Assembly: GCA_900543585.1 (NCBI GenBank)
Contig: UQRP01000013.1
Location: forward strand, 1-58,254
Length of the DNA stretch: 58,254 bases
Origin: an uncultured Prevotella sp.
Lineage (GTDB): Bacteria; Bacteroidota; Bacteroidia; Bacteroidales; Bacteroidaceae
Reading direction: 5' to 3'
Shown: positions 49,847 to 58,222 of the stretch, piece by piece
How positions within the stretch are numbered: the first letter of the stretch is position 1
Layout: the number at the start of each line of letters is the position of its first letter
Program-made: the position numbers and the translations under genes
Notes under the pieces: model-generated
What the model was told of the DNA's origin: nothing
Database searches by the model: none
The model's input: the letters and a program-made list of their open reading frames with translations, nothing else

Positions 49847-51025
49847 TTAGGGGATATAGACATATTCAAGCATTGCCTTCTTGATATTCTTGATGGTGAA
49901 GAAGGGCAGACAACAGAAGATCACCAGAGCCATGATGTTGAACCAGGCGTAGGTGAGTGGGAATCCGTTGAAGATGCTTATCTGATAAATCATGTAATAG
50001 TGTCGCAGGGGAAAGAGCTGGGCCATGGACTGTATCATCGGGTCCATGGCAAAAAGCGGATAGGTGGCACCACACACTGAGAAACTGACCACTGACCACA
50101 GCGAGCACATCGACATGGACATGCGCAGGGATGGCATCAGACCAAACATGAAGATGCCAAAGCATTGGCAGGCCAGTACGGAGAGAAAGCCCACAAGCAG
50201 GATGGGGACGACGCCGCCGGGATGGGGAAAGTGGAGATAATAGAAGATATAAAACTCAAAGCACCACATCACGAGGGTGAAGATGATGGTCTGGGTCAAT
50301 ATCTTGCCCGTGACGGCAACGTAGATGTTGTTGCCGGCCATCTGTATCCATTGCCGGGAGCGATGAAACTTCAGCTCGGTGCCGATGGAGTAGGGGACGA
50401 GGAGGAAGATGAAAATCATCAGCACGCCCGGCGTCATGCAGGTGCTCAGATAGATATTGTAGTTGGACCACGGATTGCCTATCATGTGCAGGTCGATGGT
50501 GATAGGTTGCAGGAAGGTGCGTATCTCCCGCGATGTCTTACCTATGGCGGCGAGTTTCTCTGACCCTACGGCGGCAGAGCCCAACGAGGCCACCGTCTTC
50601 AGGTCGCGGTAGAGTAGGGAGCCGGCGACGAGCGTCACGTTGCTGTAGTAGAAGGAAATCTTCGGCTGCTGTGAGCTGAGGAGCTTGTCGGTGGTGCCTT
50701 TAGGAATGAGCAGAAAAGCATAGATCTTGTTCTGCTGGATGGCCTGGCGGGCGTCATTCATATTGGCATAATGACCCACAACTCTTGTGGTCTGGAAGCC
50801 GTCGAGCTTGCGGACCATAGCACGCGAAACATGAGTATTGTCTTGGTCGACAACACCCACGGGCATATCTGTCGGTTCACCGGCCTTCATCAGCGTTGTG
50901 AAGAAGGCCACGACGATAAACGGGAAGACGATGGAGCAAAATCCGTAGATAGGATTTCGCCACATGATGGTCAGCTCCCTGACAAGAATGTTATAAGTGC
51001 GTTTTATGATATTCTGTGCGTCCAA
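49847..51025 (-). CDS. ABC-2 type permease (efflux), first
   Basis: A 392-residue paralogue of the next gene with the same plan: N-terminal segment YGFCSIVFPFIVVAFFTTLM, an extracytoplasmic domain, then five C-terminal segments. It lies three bases from its partner and two bases after the HlyD gene, so the proteins probably form a heterodimeric channel. No ATP-binding gene is in the operon. Confidence 0.88.
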   Translation of the reverse strand: MDAQNIIKRTYNILVRELTIMWRNPIYGFCSIVFPFIVVAFFTTLMKAGEPTDMPVGVVDQDNTHVSRAMVRKLDGFQTTRVVGHYANMNDARQAIQQNKIYAFLLIPKGTTDKLLSSQQPKISFYYSNVTLVAGSLLYRDLKTVASLGSAAVGSEKLAAIGKTSREIRTFLQPITIDLHMIGNPWSNYNIYLSTCMTPGVLMIFIFLLVPYSIGTELKFHRSRQWIQMAGNNIYVAVTGKILTQTIIFTLVMWCFEFYIFYYLHFPHPGGVVPILLVGFLSVLACQCFGIFMFGLMPSLRMSMSMCSLWSVVSFSVCGATYPLFAMDPMIQSMAQLFPLRHYYMIYQISIFNGFPLTYAWFNIMALVIFCCLPFFTIKNIKKAMLEYVYIP

Positions 51026-51027
51026 TG

Positions 51028-52014
51028 CTAATCTTTAACAACAAGTGACATACCTGGTCTTAGACCGTCGATCTTCGTAATGGGGCGCGCCTTGACCTCA
51101 AAGGTCTTCAGGTCATACTGGCCATTGCTCTTCGTGGCTTTCCATACGGCATAACTGCCTTCGTCCTTAATCTCATAGACTTTCATCTTGATGGACTTGT
51201 TGAACGCCGGAGAGAAGGCCGTGAAGGTGTCGCCGGCCTTGAGGCCTTTGAGCTGGTCCTCGCGCACATTGAAGGTGCCCCACATGTCATCCATGATGTT
51301 GATGCTCATGATGGGTGAGCCCATACCCACCAGCTCGCCAACCTTGGGATAGATATCGCTGACCTCACCGTCGACAGCGGCAATCTGTACCGTCTCCTTG
51401 AGCACGGAGCGCACCACGTCGACGGCATTCTTGGCTGCTTCGGCCTGCTTGCGCGAAGCCTCCTTCTGCTTCTCGCGGGCGCCGTTCTTGGCCATCTCAT
51501 ATTGGCTCTTCATGGCATTCTCGTGGGCTTTGGCCACCTGGTAGGCAGCCTTGGCCTCGTCGCGCTTCTGCTGGCTCGTTACGCCGTCGGTGTAGAGGTT
51601 CTGCATACGCGTATAGGTCTTTTGGGCCACGTCGGAGGCGGCAATGGCCTGAAGATAAAGCTGGTAAGCGCTCTGGATGGCTTCCTTGCGGGAGCCCTCC
51701 TCGGTCAGCTCGCTGATGGCTTCGGTAGCGCCCTGCGTGGCCTGCGCCACACGCTCCTGGGCGTTCATCTCTGGTATCTCAAGCACGGCGAGGGTGTCTC
51801 CCTTGTGAACATAGTCGCCTTCCTTGACACGGATGTCTACGACACGCGCCGGAAGCTTGCAGCTCACGCGGTATTCGCCGACTTCGACTTCTCCCTGGAT
51901 GATTTCGTCGGTCTTGCCAAGGGTGAAGAAGCCAATGATGGCGACAATAGCCACAGCGATGGAGAAGCCGAGGACAGCAAGGAGAATATTATGATGTTGA
52001 GTTTTTGCGGACAT
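51028..52014 (-). CDS. HlyD/EmrA-type periplasmic adaptor
   Basis: A 328-residue membrane-fusion protein anchored by an N-terminal segment (LLAVLGFSIAVAIVAIIGFF). A barrel-sandwich half (VSCKLPARVVDIRVKEGDYVHKGDTLAVLEIPE), a long alpha-hairpin rich in Ala/Lys/Gln (about 90-210) and a beta-barrel region (DDMWGTFNVREDQLKGL) are visible. It links the inner-membrane permeases with the TolC protein encoded upstream. Confidence 0.9.
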   Translation of the reverse strand: MSAKTQHHNILLAVLGFSIAVAIVAIIGFFTLGKTDEIIQGEVEVGEYRVSCKLPARVVDIRVKEGDYVHKGDTLAVLEIPEMNAQERVAQATQGATEAISELTEEGSRKEAIQSAYQLYLQAIAASDVAQKTYTRMQNLYTDGVTSQQKRDEAKAAYQVAKAHENAMKSQYEMAKNGAREKQKEASRKQAEAAKNAVDVVRSVLKETVQIAAVDGEVSDIYPKVGELVGMGSPIMSINIMDDMWGTFNVREDQLKGLKAGDTFTAFSPAFNKSIKMKVYEIKDEGSYAVWKATKSNGQYDLKTFEVKARPITKIDGLRPGMSLVVKD

Positions 52015-52058
52015 GGATTTAATAAATAATAAATATAATACTTATATCGGGGAATGTA

Positions 52059-53579
52059 TCAGTAGAGGATACCTAAAGCCTTTTCGAGGTTCACCTGGGC
52101 CAGCTTCACTTCCACCTGTGCATCTATCTTCTGGCTCTGCGCCTGCTGCCAGGCAGTCTGTGCTGCCAAGACATCTGTGCTCTCCATGACGCCTTCCTTG
52201 AAGCCTACCTGCGCGCAGCGCAGATTCTCCTCGGCGCTGGCGATGTTTCTCTCTGCCATGGCGAGCCGTTTGCGGGCCTCCTTCAGTTTGAAGCGGCTCT
52301 GGGTGATTTGCAGGTCTATCTTCTCCTGAGCATCGGCCAGTTCGAGACGTGCCATACTGGTGGCTGCCTTAGAGGCGCGGACCTTGTATTTGCCTTCAAA
52401 CCAGTTCCAGACGGGGACCTGCAGCATGACGCCTACATTCCACACACCGGAGAAGTTTTTCTGGAAGCCATTGAAGACGTTAGGGTTGGAGATGGAGTAG
52501 CCGCCTGTCAGTGCCAAGTGGGGCAGGAAAGCCGAACGCACCAGCTTGGTGTTGGCTTCGCCTAAGTTGACGCTATGCTGCAACATTCTCACTTCCGGAC
52601 GGCTGCTGAAGTCCTTGTCCGGGGTGTAGGTCTCGGCGGCTACGGCGGCGTCGGTGTCGATATGGTCTTTATCCTCATCAGTGAGGGTGATGCGCTCGTC
52701 CATGGGCAGTCCGCAGAGCTGGCAGAGCAGCATCTTGGAGAGCACAAGACCATCGTCGACTTGCGTAATCTGCATGTCGGCCTCATTGACTCTGACCTTT
52801 ACCTTCAGACCGTCGGCACGGGTGGCCACACCCTGCTTGATCATCTTCGTGACATCGTCGTCGAGCTTCTGCACCAGATCGCGGAAGCTATAAGCCAGCC
52901 GCTGTTTCTGCTTCAACGACACTACCGTCCAGTAGGCCTGGTCGATATTATATAATGTGGACTGGTTCTTCAGCGTGATATTGTCGTCGGCCATCTCGCT
53001 GGTGATGTCGGCCATCTTGTTGGCTGCCGTCACAGCGCCACCCATATAGATAGGCTGACGCAGGAAGATGGACCCCGCAAAGATGTTGTGGGTATCGGTG
53101 TGCAGCGCGTCAACGACCTTCTGGCCGATGGTGTTGCCTAAGCCAGCGGCATATTGCGACATGGGGCCATTGGCGAACTGTCCGAGGAAGCCGCCTAACT
53201 GCTGGGCCTGAGCCTGAGTCAGCATTCCTTGTTGTACGAGGTTCGTGAGATTGTCGTTGATGCCTTTTGTGAGCACTCCGCCGGCCTCCTGGACACCGGT
53301 GGTGCCGATATTGCTGAGCGCATTCTTCTGGCTCTTACTCAGCAGGTTAATCTCACGGCTGAAATAGGAATATCCAGCCACAGCATCAACCTTGGGAAGG
53401 TATTGTGTTCGTGCTGATTTCCGGGTGTTCTCGGCCAAGTCCTTGTTGATTCTCGACACCTGCAACTGCTTGTTGTTGCGCAAAGCCAATGCCCGGCAAC
53501 TGTCAAGGGTCAGCACACGCTGTGCACGCGCACCGAGCGTTAAGACACAGAAAATGGTGAAAAACGTAAGTTTCTTCAT
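52059..53579 (-). CDS. TolC-family outer-membrane efflux protein
   Basis: A 506-residue protein with a signal peptide (MKKLTFFTIFCVLTLGARA) and two OEP domains with long coiled helices (SRINKDLAENTRKSARTQYLPKVDAVAGYSYFS in repeat 1; KLVRSAFLPHLALTGGYSISNP in repeat 2). The central insertion (about 95-165) is Gln/Gly-rich and longer than usual. It forms the outer-membrane exit duct of the pump. It starts 44 bases before HlyD. Confidence 0.9.
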   Translation of the reverse strand: MKKLTFFTIFCVLTLGARAQRVLTLDSCRALALRNNKQLQVSRINKDLAENTRKSARTQYLPKVDAVAGYSYFSREINLLSKSQKNALSNIGTTGVQEAGGVLTKGINDNLTNLVQQGMLTQAQAQQLGGFLGQFANGPMSQYAAGLGNTIGQKVVDALHTDTHNIFAGSIFLRQPIYMGGAVTAANKMADITSEMADDNITLKNQSTLYNIDQAYWTVVSLKQKQRLAYSFRDLVQKLDDDVTKMIKQGVATRADGLKVKVRVNEADMQITQVDDGLVLSKMLLCQLCGLPMDERITLTDEDKDHIDTDAAVAAETYTPDKDFSSRPEVRMLQHSVNLGEANTKLVRSAFLPHLALTGGYSISNPNVFNGFQKNFSGVWNVGVMLQVPVWNWFEGKYKVRASKAATSMARLELADAQEKIDLQITQSRFKLKEARKRLAMAERNIASAEENLRCAQVGFKEGVMESTDVLAAQTAWQQAQSQKIDAQVEVKLAQVNLEKALGILY

Positions 53580-53588
53580 ACTCTTTTC

Positions 53589-54461
53589 CTATTCAAAGCT
53601 AAAACTACGGCTCCCTATCATATTGCCATCAGCAAAGATGCTGACATTGAAGGTACCGCCTTGCAATGTCTGGTCAATGTCAAGATAGAGACTGACAGGA
53701 GTCTCTTTACCCGTATATTCTATGGTGCGCTTGGCAGAGCATGTCAGTGACCGGTTCTCATAGTTGAAGCTGCCTGCACCGCCCAACAGAGAGCCCGTCG
53801 GTGTGGTGACACGGATATAGATGGTCTTATTGCCGGTAGCGGCAGTGACATTGCGGGCGATGTTGAAACTCACCTGGAAAGCCTTGGCTTTCTTCAGCTT
53901 GTTGGTGCTCTTGCCGCGCTTGTTCAGTGCTGACATGCTGATACCCGTAGCATCGAGCTGGGCAGCGATGGCGACTTTCTCGGAAAGGCTGGCCTTCTCT
54001 GTGTTCAAACCCATAATTTGGCGGTTGGCCTCTGCATACTGACCTTTGATGCGGGTGTTCTCAGCGGTCAGGTTCTGGTTGAGACGGTTCAGAGAGTCTA
54101 TCTCTATGACATAGCTGCGCAAGACGGCGCGCACCGTGGCCAGCTCTTTCTTCAGACGGGCTATCTCGCGGGCATCGGTACTCTTGGTGTGGCGCAGCTC
54201 TGCCAACAGGCGCTGCGTCTTCTCCTGCTCTTGAGTGAGCTGGGCTACGATGGAGTCATTATTGATCTGGGTCTTCATCTCACTGTACTGGTTGGCGAAC
54301 TGCTGGTACTCGTTCTCCATCTCTTTCTTGTCGAGTTCCGCAAGCTGCGTCATCTCCTCATTCTGCTTCTGCTGCTTGTTGAGATTGTAATAAAGCACAC
54401 CGACACCGGCAAGAAGAAGGACGATAACAATAATAAGTGGGATGAGAATCTTTTTATTCAT
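53589..54461 (-). CDS. Membrane-anchored coiled-coil protein of unknown function
   Basis: A 290-residue protein: one N-terminal membrane segment (ILIPLIIVIVLLLAGVGVLYY), then about 140 residues of coiled coil (KEMENEYQQFANQYSEMKTQI ... ENTRIKGQYAEANRQIMGLN), then a beta-rich C-terminal domain (FQVSFNIARNVTAATGNKTIYIRVTTP). I do not recognise a named family. It is the first gene of the efflux operon, nine bases before the TolC gene, but similar proteins probably occur apart from pumps. The minus-strand -7 box is TACTTTTG (54497-54504). Confidence 0.75.
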   Translation of the reverse strand: MNKKILIPLIIVIVLLLAGVGVLYYNLNKQQKQNEEMTQLAELDKKEMENEYQQFANQYSEMKTQINNDSIVAQLTQEQEKTQRLLAELRHTKSTDAREIARLKKELATVRAVLRSYVIEIDSLNRLNQNLTAENTRIKGQYAEANRQIMGLNTEKASLSEKVAIAAQLDATGISMSALNKRGKSTNKLKKAKAFQVSFNIARNVTAATGNKTIYIRVTTPTGSLLGGAGSFNYENRSLTCSAKRTIEYTGKETPVSLYLDIDQTLQGGTFNVSIFADGNMIGSRSFSFE

Positions 54462-54496
54462 TTGTCGTGAATTGTTATATTTTACTACACTGCATG

Positions 54497-54504
54497 CAAA
54501 AGTA
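54497..54504 (-). promoter_or_regulatory. -7 box of the coiled-coil/TolC/ABC-2 operon
   Basis: The minus strand reads TACTTTTG, 35 bases before the start codon. Confidence 0.5.
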
Positions 54505-54611
54505 GGACATTTTGACCAAATACCAAAGGCTTTACCTTTGACATTTAATTATAAAATCTTAATTTGATGTTTTTTATGGAAAATATGAACAAGTTTCTAA
54601 AGTTTTCTTCG

Positions 54612-54619
54612 TAATTTTG
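54612..54619 (+). promoter_or_regulatory. -7 box of the cyclophilin gene
   Basis: TAATTTTG lies 36 bases before the chosen ATG at 54656 and so argues against the earlier in-frame start at 54617. Confidence 0.5.
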
Positions 54620-54655
54620 GCAAGAGATATATTAATTGTGGAAATTTTGTTTAAG

Positions 54656-55366
54656 ATGAGAAAAATTCTTCTTTTCTTCCTTTTCCTATTTGTACACGTG
54701 TCTCTCTTTGCACAAGTCGACTCTCTCGTTGTCAAGACAGACTCTTCGGATGTACGTCATCAGGTGCTTCTGAGGACATCCATGGGAGACATCACCGTAG
54801 AGCTGTACAATGAGACGCCCAAACATCGTGACAACTTCTTGCGGCTGGTCAGAAGCGGATATTATGACGGCAATCTCTGGCATCGCGTGATAGCTGACTT
54901 TATGATTCAGACGGGCGACTCTACCACAAGACATGCAGCGCCCGGGAAGGTAGTGGGCGACTACGATCCGGGATACAAGATACCGGCTGAAATCTGCTTC
55001 CCGAAGTATTTCCATAAGCGGGGTGCCCTTGCGGCAGCTCGGGAGGGTGACGCGGATAATCCAAAGCGGGAATCCTCGGCTTCTCAGTTCTATCTGGTCT
55101 GGGGATTTCCATATGGGCCCAAGGCTATGGCTAAATTCCAGGCAAGGCTGGATTCTACTACGAATGGACAGGTGAAGTTTCCGCCAGAGATGTGCGATTA
55201 CTACTGGTCGCATGGCGGCACTCCATGGCTCGATGGACAGTATACGGTCTTTGGTGAGGTCGTCAAGGGACTGAAGGTGGTCGGTGATATTGACGCTGTG
55301 GCTACGGATGACCATGACAGGCCGAAGGTGGATGTAAGAATTATCAAAGCTATTGTGGTGAAATAA
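54656..55366 (+). CDS. Secreted cyclophilin-type peptidyl-prolyl isomerase
   Basis: A 236-residue enzyme with a signal peptide (MRKILLFFLFLFVHVSLFAQ). The cyclophilin fold is visible: LLRTSMGDITVELYNETPKHRDNF, the active-site Arg/Phe in NLWHRVIADFMIQTGD, ASQFYLVWG and YTVFGEVVKGLKVVGDID. It probably assists folding in the periplasm. The insertion (PKAMAKFQARLDSTTNGQVKF) is longer than in E. coli PpiA and is typical for Bacteroidetes. Confidence 0.92.
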   Translation: MRKILLFFLFLFVHVSLFAQVDSLVVKTDSSDVRHQVLLRTSMGDITVELYNETPKHRDNFLRLVRSGYYDGNLWHRVIADFMIQTGDSTTRHAAPGKVVGDYDPGYKIPAEICFPKYFHKRGALAAAREGDADNPKRESSASQFYLVWGFPYGPKAMAKFQARLDSTTNGQVKFPPEMCDYYWSHGGTPWLDGQYTVFGEVVKGLKVVGDIDAVATDDHDRPKVDVRIIKAIVVK

Positions 55367-55397
55367 TTTACTTCTCAAGCGCTTGCAAAGGGGCGCT

Positions 55398-56222
55398 ATG
55401 GATAAAGAAAGACAAATGGTGAGAAAACTGTTGTTGACTCTTTTGGCATTGTTGTCTGTCCTTGGTTCCGTTGCTAAGGTCTGGACGGCTGATGACATTC
55501 CGATGGTGCACCTTGAGAATAAGATGCGCTATGTCTGCGACCCGGATGGGCTGATGTCTGCGGCAGAAAGAGACTCGGCTGACTCCTATCTTAGAAAGCT
55601 TCAGACTCAGTGCGGGGTGCAGACGGTGTTCATCGTGGTCAACAATGTCAAGAATGCCGACTGTTTCAGAATGGCACAGGATGTGGGTAATAAATATGGT
55701 GTAGGAGACAAGAAGAACCGGCGAGGGCTCGTCATCGTCATCGCTGTGAAAGACCGTCGGTATTTCATCGCTCCGGGGAAAGGCCTGGAGGCTGAGCTGA
55801 CAGATGTCGAATGTGACGACATTGCACAATATTGTATTGTGCCCAACATGAAGGTCAACGACATTGACAAGGCGGTGGTGACAACGACAAAAGCCCTGTA
55901 TGATAAGTTTAAGACAGGTAGTACGGGATTGGGCTATGATGATGCTAAAGACGAGGATGCTTTCTGGCCGATCGCTATAGCGCTGATTTTTTGTTTCGGA
56001 GCACCTGTATACTATCTCATCAGACTTATTTTGCAGAATTTCGGCTTGGTAAAGCGAAATAATAGTAGACGGAGCCGGCGTCACGACGATGACTGGTTTC
56101 CACCATTCATCTTTGGCGGTGGCGGTGGCTTTGGCGACGGAGGATTGAGCGGCGGAGGCTTTAGTGGTGGGTCCTTCGGCGGTGGCAGCTTCGGCGGCGG
56201 CGGTGCTGGCGGAGGCTGGTAA
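55398..56222 (+). CDS. TPM-domain protein with Gly-rich tail
   Basis: A 274-residue protein with a signal peptide, a TPM domain (about 40-180: NKMRYVCDPDGLMSAAERDSAD ... GVQTVFIVVNNV ... RRGLVIVIAVKDRRYFIAPGKGLE), one membrane segment (FWPIAIALIFCFGAPVYYLI) and a Gly/Phe-rich C-terminus (GGGFSGGSFGGGSFGGGG). TPM proteins are found beside LemA proteins in many bacteria, and the pair is linked to envelope stress or photosystem maintenance. It starts at ATG 55398; the frame opens earlier at a TTG. Confidence 0.88.
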   Translation: MDKERQMVRKLLLTLLALLSVLGSVAKVWTADDIPMVHLENKMRYVCDPDGLMSAAERDSADSYLRKLQTQCGVQTVFIVVNNVKNADCFRMAQDVGNKYGVGDKKNRRGLVIVIAVKDRRYFIAPGKGLEAELTDVECDDIAQYCIVPNMKVNDIDKAVVTTTKALYDKFKTGSTGLGYDDAKDEDAFWPIAIALIFCFGAPVYYLIRLILQNFGLVKRNNSRRSRRHDDDWFPPFIFGGGGGFGDGGLSGGGFSGGSFGGGSFGGGGAGGGW

Positions 56223-56280
56223 CGCTTGCCCTCTAAATCCAATTTTTTTTTTAATCATAATATTTATCCGCAATAAAGAT

Positions 56281-56874
56281 ATGAAGAAAAGTACAATTAT
56301 CCTTATTATTTTCATCTTAGTCATCGTTGGAGCCTGCTTTGGTGGCTGCAACGCTTATAACGGTATGGTTGATGCTCAGGAAAATGCGACGACAGCTCTT
56401 GCCAATGTGCAAGCTACCTATCAACGGCGTGCCGACCTTATCCCTAATCTGGCTAAGACCGTGCAGGCATATGCAAAGCACGAGAAATCGACCTTCACAG
56501 AAGTGACCCAGGCCAGGGCTGCCGCTTCACAAATTAAGCTGGATGCCGGAAATCTCACACCGGAGAAGGTGAAGCAGTTTGAGAAGGCGCAGGGCGACCT
56601 CAGCCAGGCGCTCGGAAAACTCATGGTCGTGGCAGAGCGGTATCCTGAACTGAAGGCAAATGAGAACTTCCACAGCCTGCAGATACAGCTTGAGGGTACG
56701 GAGAACCGTATCAATGAGGCGCGCCAGAAATATAATGAGGCTGTGCAGGCATATAATGTGGACATCAGACGATTCCCTAACTCCATTTTTGCTGCAGCGT
56801 TTGGGTTTGAGCGTATGACGAAGTTTGAGGCGTCAGCAGCAGCTCAGCAGGCGCCGCAGTTGAATTTTGACTGA
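56281..56874 (+). CDS. LemA-family protein
   Basis: A 197-residue protein with an N-terminal membrane segment (STIILIIFILVIVGACFGG) and the four-helix LemA domain: NAYNGMVDAQENATTALANVQATYQRRADLIPNL, ARAAASQIKLDAGNL, FHSLQIQLEGTENRI and YNVDIRRFPNSIFAAAFGF. It has a Cys near residue 19 that could be lipidated. It follows the TPM gene by 58 bases and probably works with it. The start at 56281 is chosen; the upstream frame lacks a membrane segment. Confidence 0.92.
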   Translation: MKKSTIILIIFILVIVGACFGGCNAYNGMVDAQENATTALANVQATYQRRADLIPNLAKTVQAYAKHEKSTFTEVTQARAAASQIKLDAGNLTPEKVKQFEKAQGDLSQALGKLMVVAERYPELKANENFHSLQIQLEGTENRINEARQKYNEAVQAYNVDIRRFPNSIFAAAFGFERMTKFEASAAAQQAPQLNFD

Positions 56875-56940
56875 CCTCAAAGGGGCTTTTTAGCGCAAAG
56901 CTCTAGGCCGTATCTGCACCCGGAAGGTCCTGCCCCCGGG

Positions 56941-57119
56941 GTTGTGGTGCGGCCCAGTCCTTCAGGTTGTTTTGGTGCGGCCCAGTCCCCTCTGGTTGTT
57001 TTGGTGCGCCCCAGCCCTTTCTGGTTGTTTTGGTGCGGCCCAGTCCTTCGGCTTGTTGTGGTGCGCCCAAGCCCTTCGGTTTGTTGTGGCGCAGTGCAGC
57101 CCTTCTGGTTGTTGTGGTG
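56941..57119 (+). repeat. Tandem repeat, seven degenerate units of about 28 bp
   Basis: Units start at 56941, 56966, 56995, 57024, 57052, 57080 and 57108 (period 25-29 bp). The core GTTGTTTTGGTGCGGCCCAG recurs with changes. It is intergenic. The whole interval 56875-58254 has no gene that I can support: this repeat, the 85-bp repeat, a foldback element and short hairpins fill it. Confidence 0.8.
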
Positions 57120-57127
57120 TCGGTATG

Positions 57128-57212
57128 GCACTGACCCCGGAGGGGTCACACCATGAATGACCCCAGGTCGTCGAACGTGCGCGGTGGCGCAGCGAAGCAA
57201 GCCACCACGACC
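57128..57212 (-). repeat. Dispersed 85-bp GC-rich repeat, copy 2 (inverted)
   Basis: The reverse complement matches 1-85 at 81 of 85 positions. The sequence downstream (57213-57227) may be further element that copy 1 loses at the window edge. Confidence 0.8.
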
Positions 57213-57248
57213 GTGAGCGACCTGGGGTAGCAGGATGGCAGAGTGGAA

Positions 57249-57265
57249 AGACCTCGGAGAGGTCT
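57249..57265. terminator. Small hairpin AGACCTC-GGA-GAGGTCT
   Basis: A seven-bp perfect stem with a three-base loop and no T tract. Its function is uncertain. Confidence 0.3.
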
Positions 57266-57496
57266 CACGTGGTAAGCAGGACATATCATTCCGTCTGCTA
57301 TGCTACTTGTCTGTCTCTATCGGATATCACGGTTGTTTTACCCCGCCTGATTTTATTTTCGCTGGCTAAAAACAGACGGTTTTAGGTTGCCAAAAATTAT
57401 TTTCGGCGGGATAAATACGATTGAAGAGACAGATACTTCTGATTGCGGGAAGGCAAAGGACAGCGGAAAGGCACCAGGCCAAAGTTTACATGTTTG

Positions 57497-57523
57497 CAGT
57501 TTACAGTTTACATTAAGCACCTT
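57497..57523 (+). repeat. Extra direct copy of the foldback outer arm
   Basis: CAGTTTACAGTTTACATTAA and the following GCACCTT also occur in the left outer arm at 57535-57575, in the same orientation. Confidence 0.75.
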
Positions 57524-57534
57524 TCGATGTTCTG

Positions 57535-57963
57535 AAGTTTACAAGTTTACAGTTTACAGTTTACATTAAGCACCTTCCACTTTTCCAAAACAATCTCGAG
57601 GCGTTACAGCGTTACAGCGTTACATTAAGCTTTTTCATGTACCTTCTTCTTCGCACTTGATGAACGGGAAGAGGAAAGTGAAAGAAAAGAATAACAAGAT
57701 AGAAGTAAAAGATGAATAATAATATAAATATAATACATATATAATTATTATATTTATTAAAGATGTATAGTAATTAAATAATATAATATAGTAAAATAAC
57801 ATATTATACATTATTATATTATATTTATTAATAATGTTCACGAGCTTGAAAATCTGCATAGTGGAAAATCCTTAATGTAACGCTGTAACGCTGTAACGCT
57901 GTAACGCCTGTCAAAAAGTGGGAGGTGCTTAATGTAAACTGTAAACTGTAAACTTGTAAACTT
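57535..57963. repeat. Foldback element: nested inverted repeats around an AT-rich core
   Basis: The outer arms 57535-57575 and 57923-57963 are perfect 41-bp inverted repeats built of AGTTTAC units ending in ATTAAGCACCT. The inner arms 57600-57629 and 57871-57908 are inverted repeats of GCGTTACA units ending in TTACATTAAG, with three units on the left and four on the right. The core (about 57630-57870) includes a nearly pure A/T stretch at 57700-57835. No transposase is present. The form resembles a MITE or another non-autonomous foldback element. Confidence 0.85.
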
Positions 57964-58222
57964 TGGAGGGGACAGGATGGTAACCAAGAATCCTTCCAGC
58001 CTCTGATTGCGTTTTGAAACTACTCGCGGCACTATGGTAGATTCTTGATGTTACGTGTTTCATGTTACATTGATACATTTTTGCCTTTATCAGCTCATTC
58101 CAACCCCTGACACAGGAAAAGACGATATCGGGCCAAAAGCGCCCTTCTACCGGTCAAATAATGCCATTTTCTCTTGATATAAATCAATAATCCTTAAATT
58201 TTTGAATTTTTCTGCTGAAATA

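Noticed and set aside
56877..57284. 135-residue minus-strand frame with Gly/Arg/Thr/Pro repeats
   Set aside because: It is a translation of the 28-bp tandem repeat and the 85-bp element. The unit length varies and it has no start context.
57343..57415. Inverted repeat TTTACCCCGCC / GGCGGGATAAA
   Set aside because: The arms are short and imperfect, with a spacer of nearly 60 bases. This is not enough to call an element.
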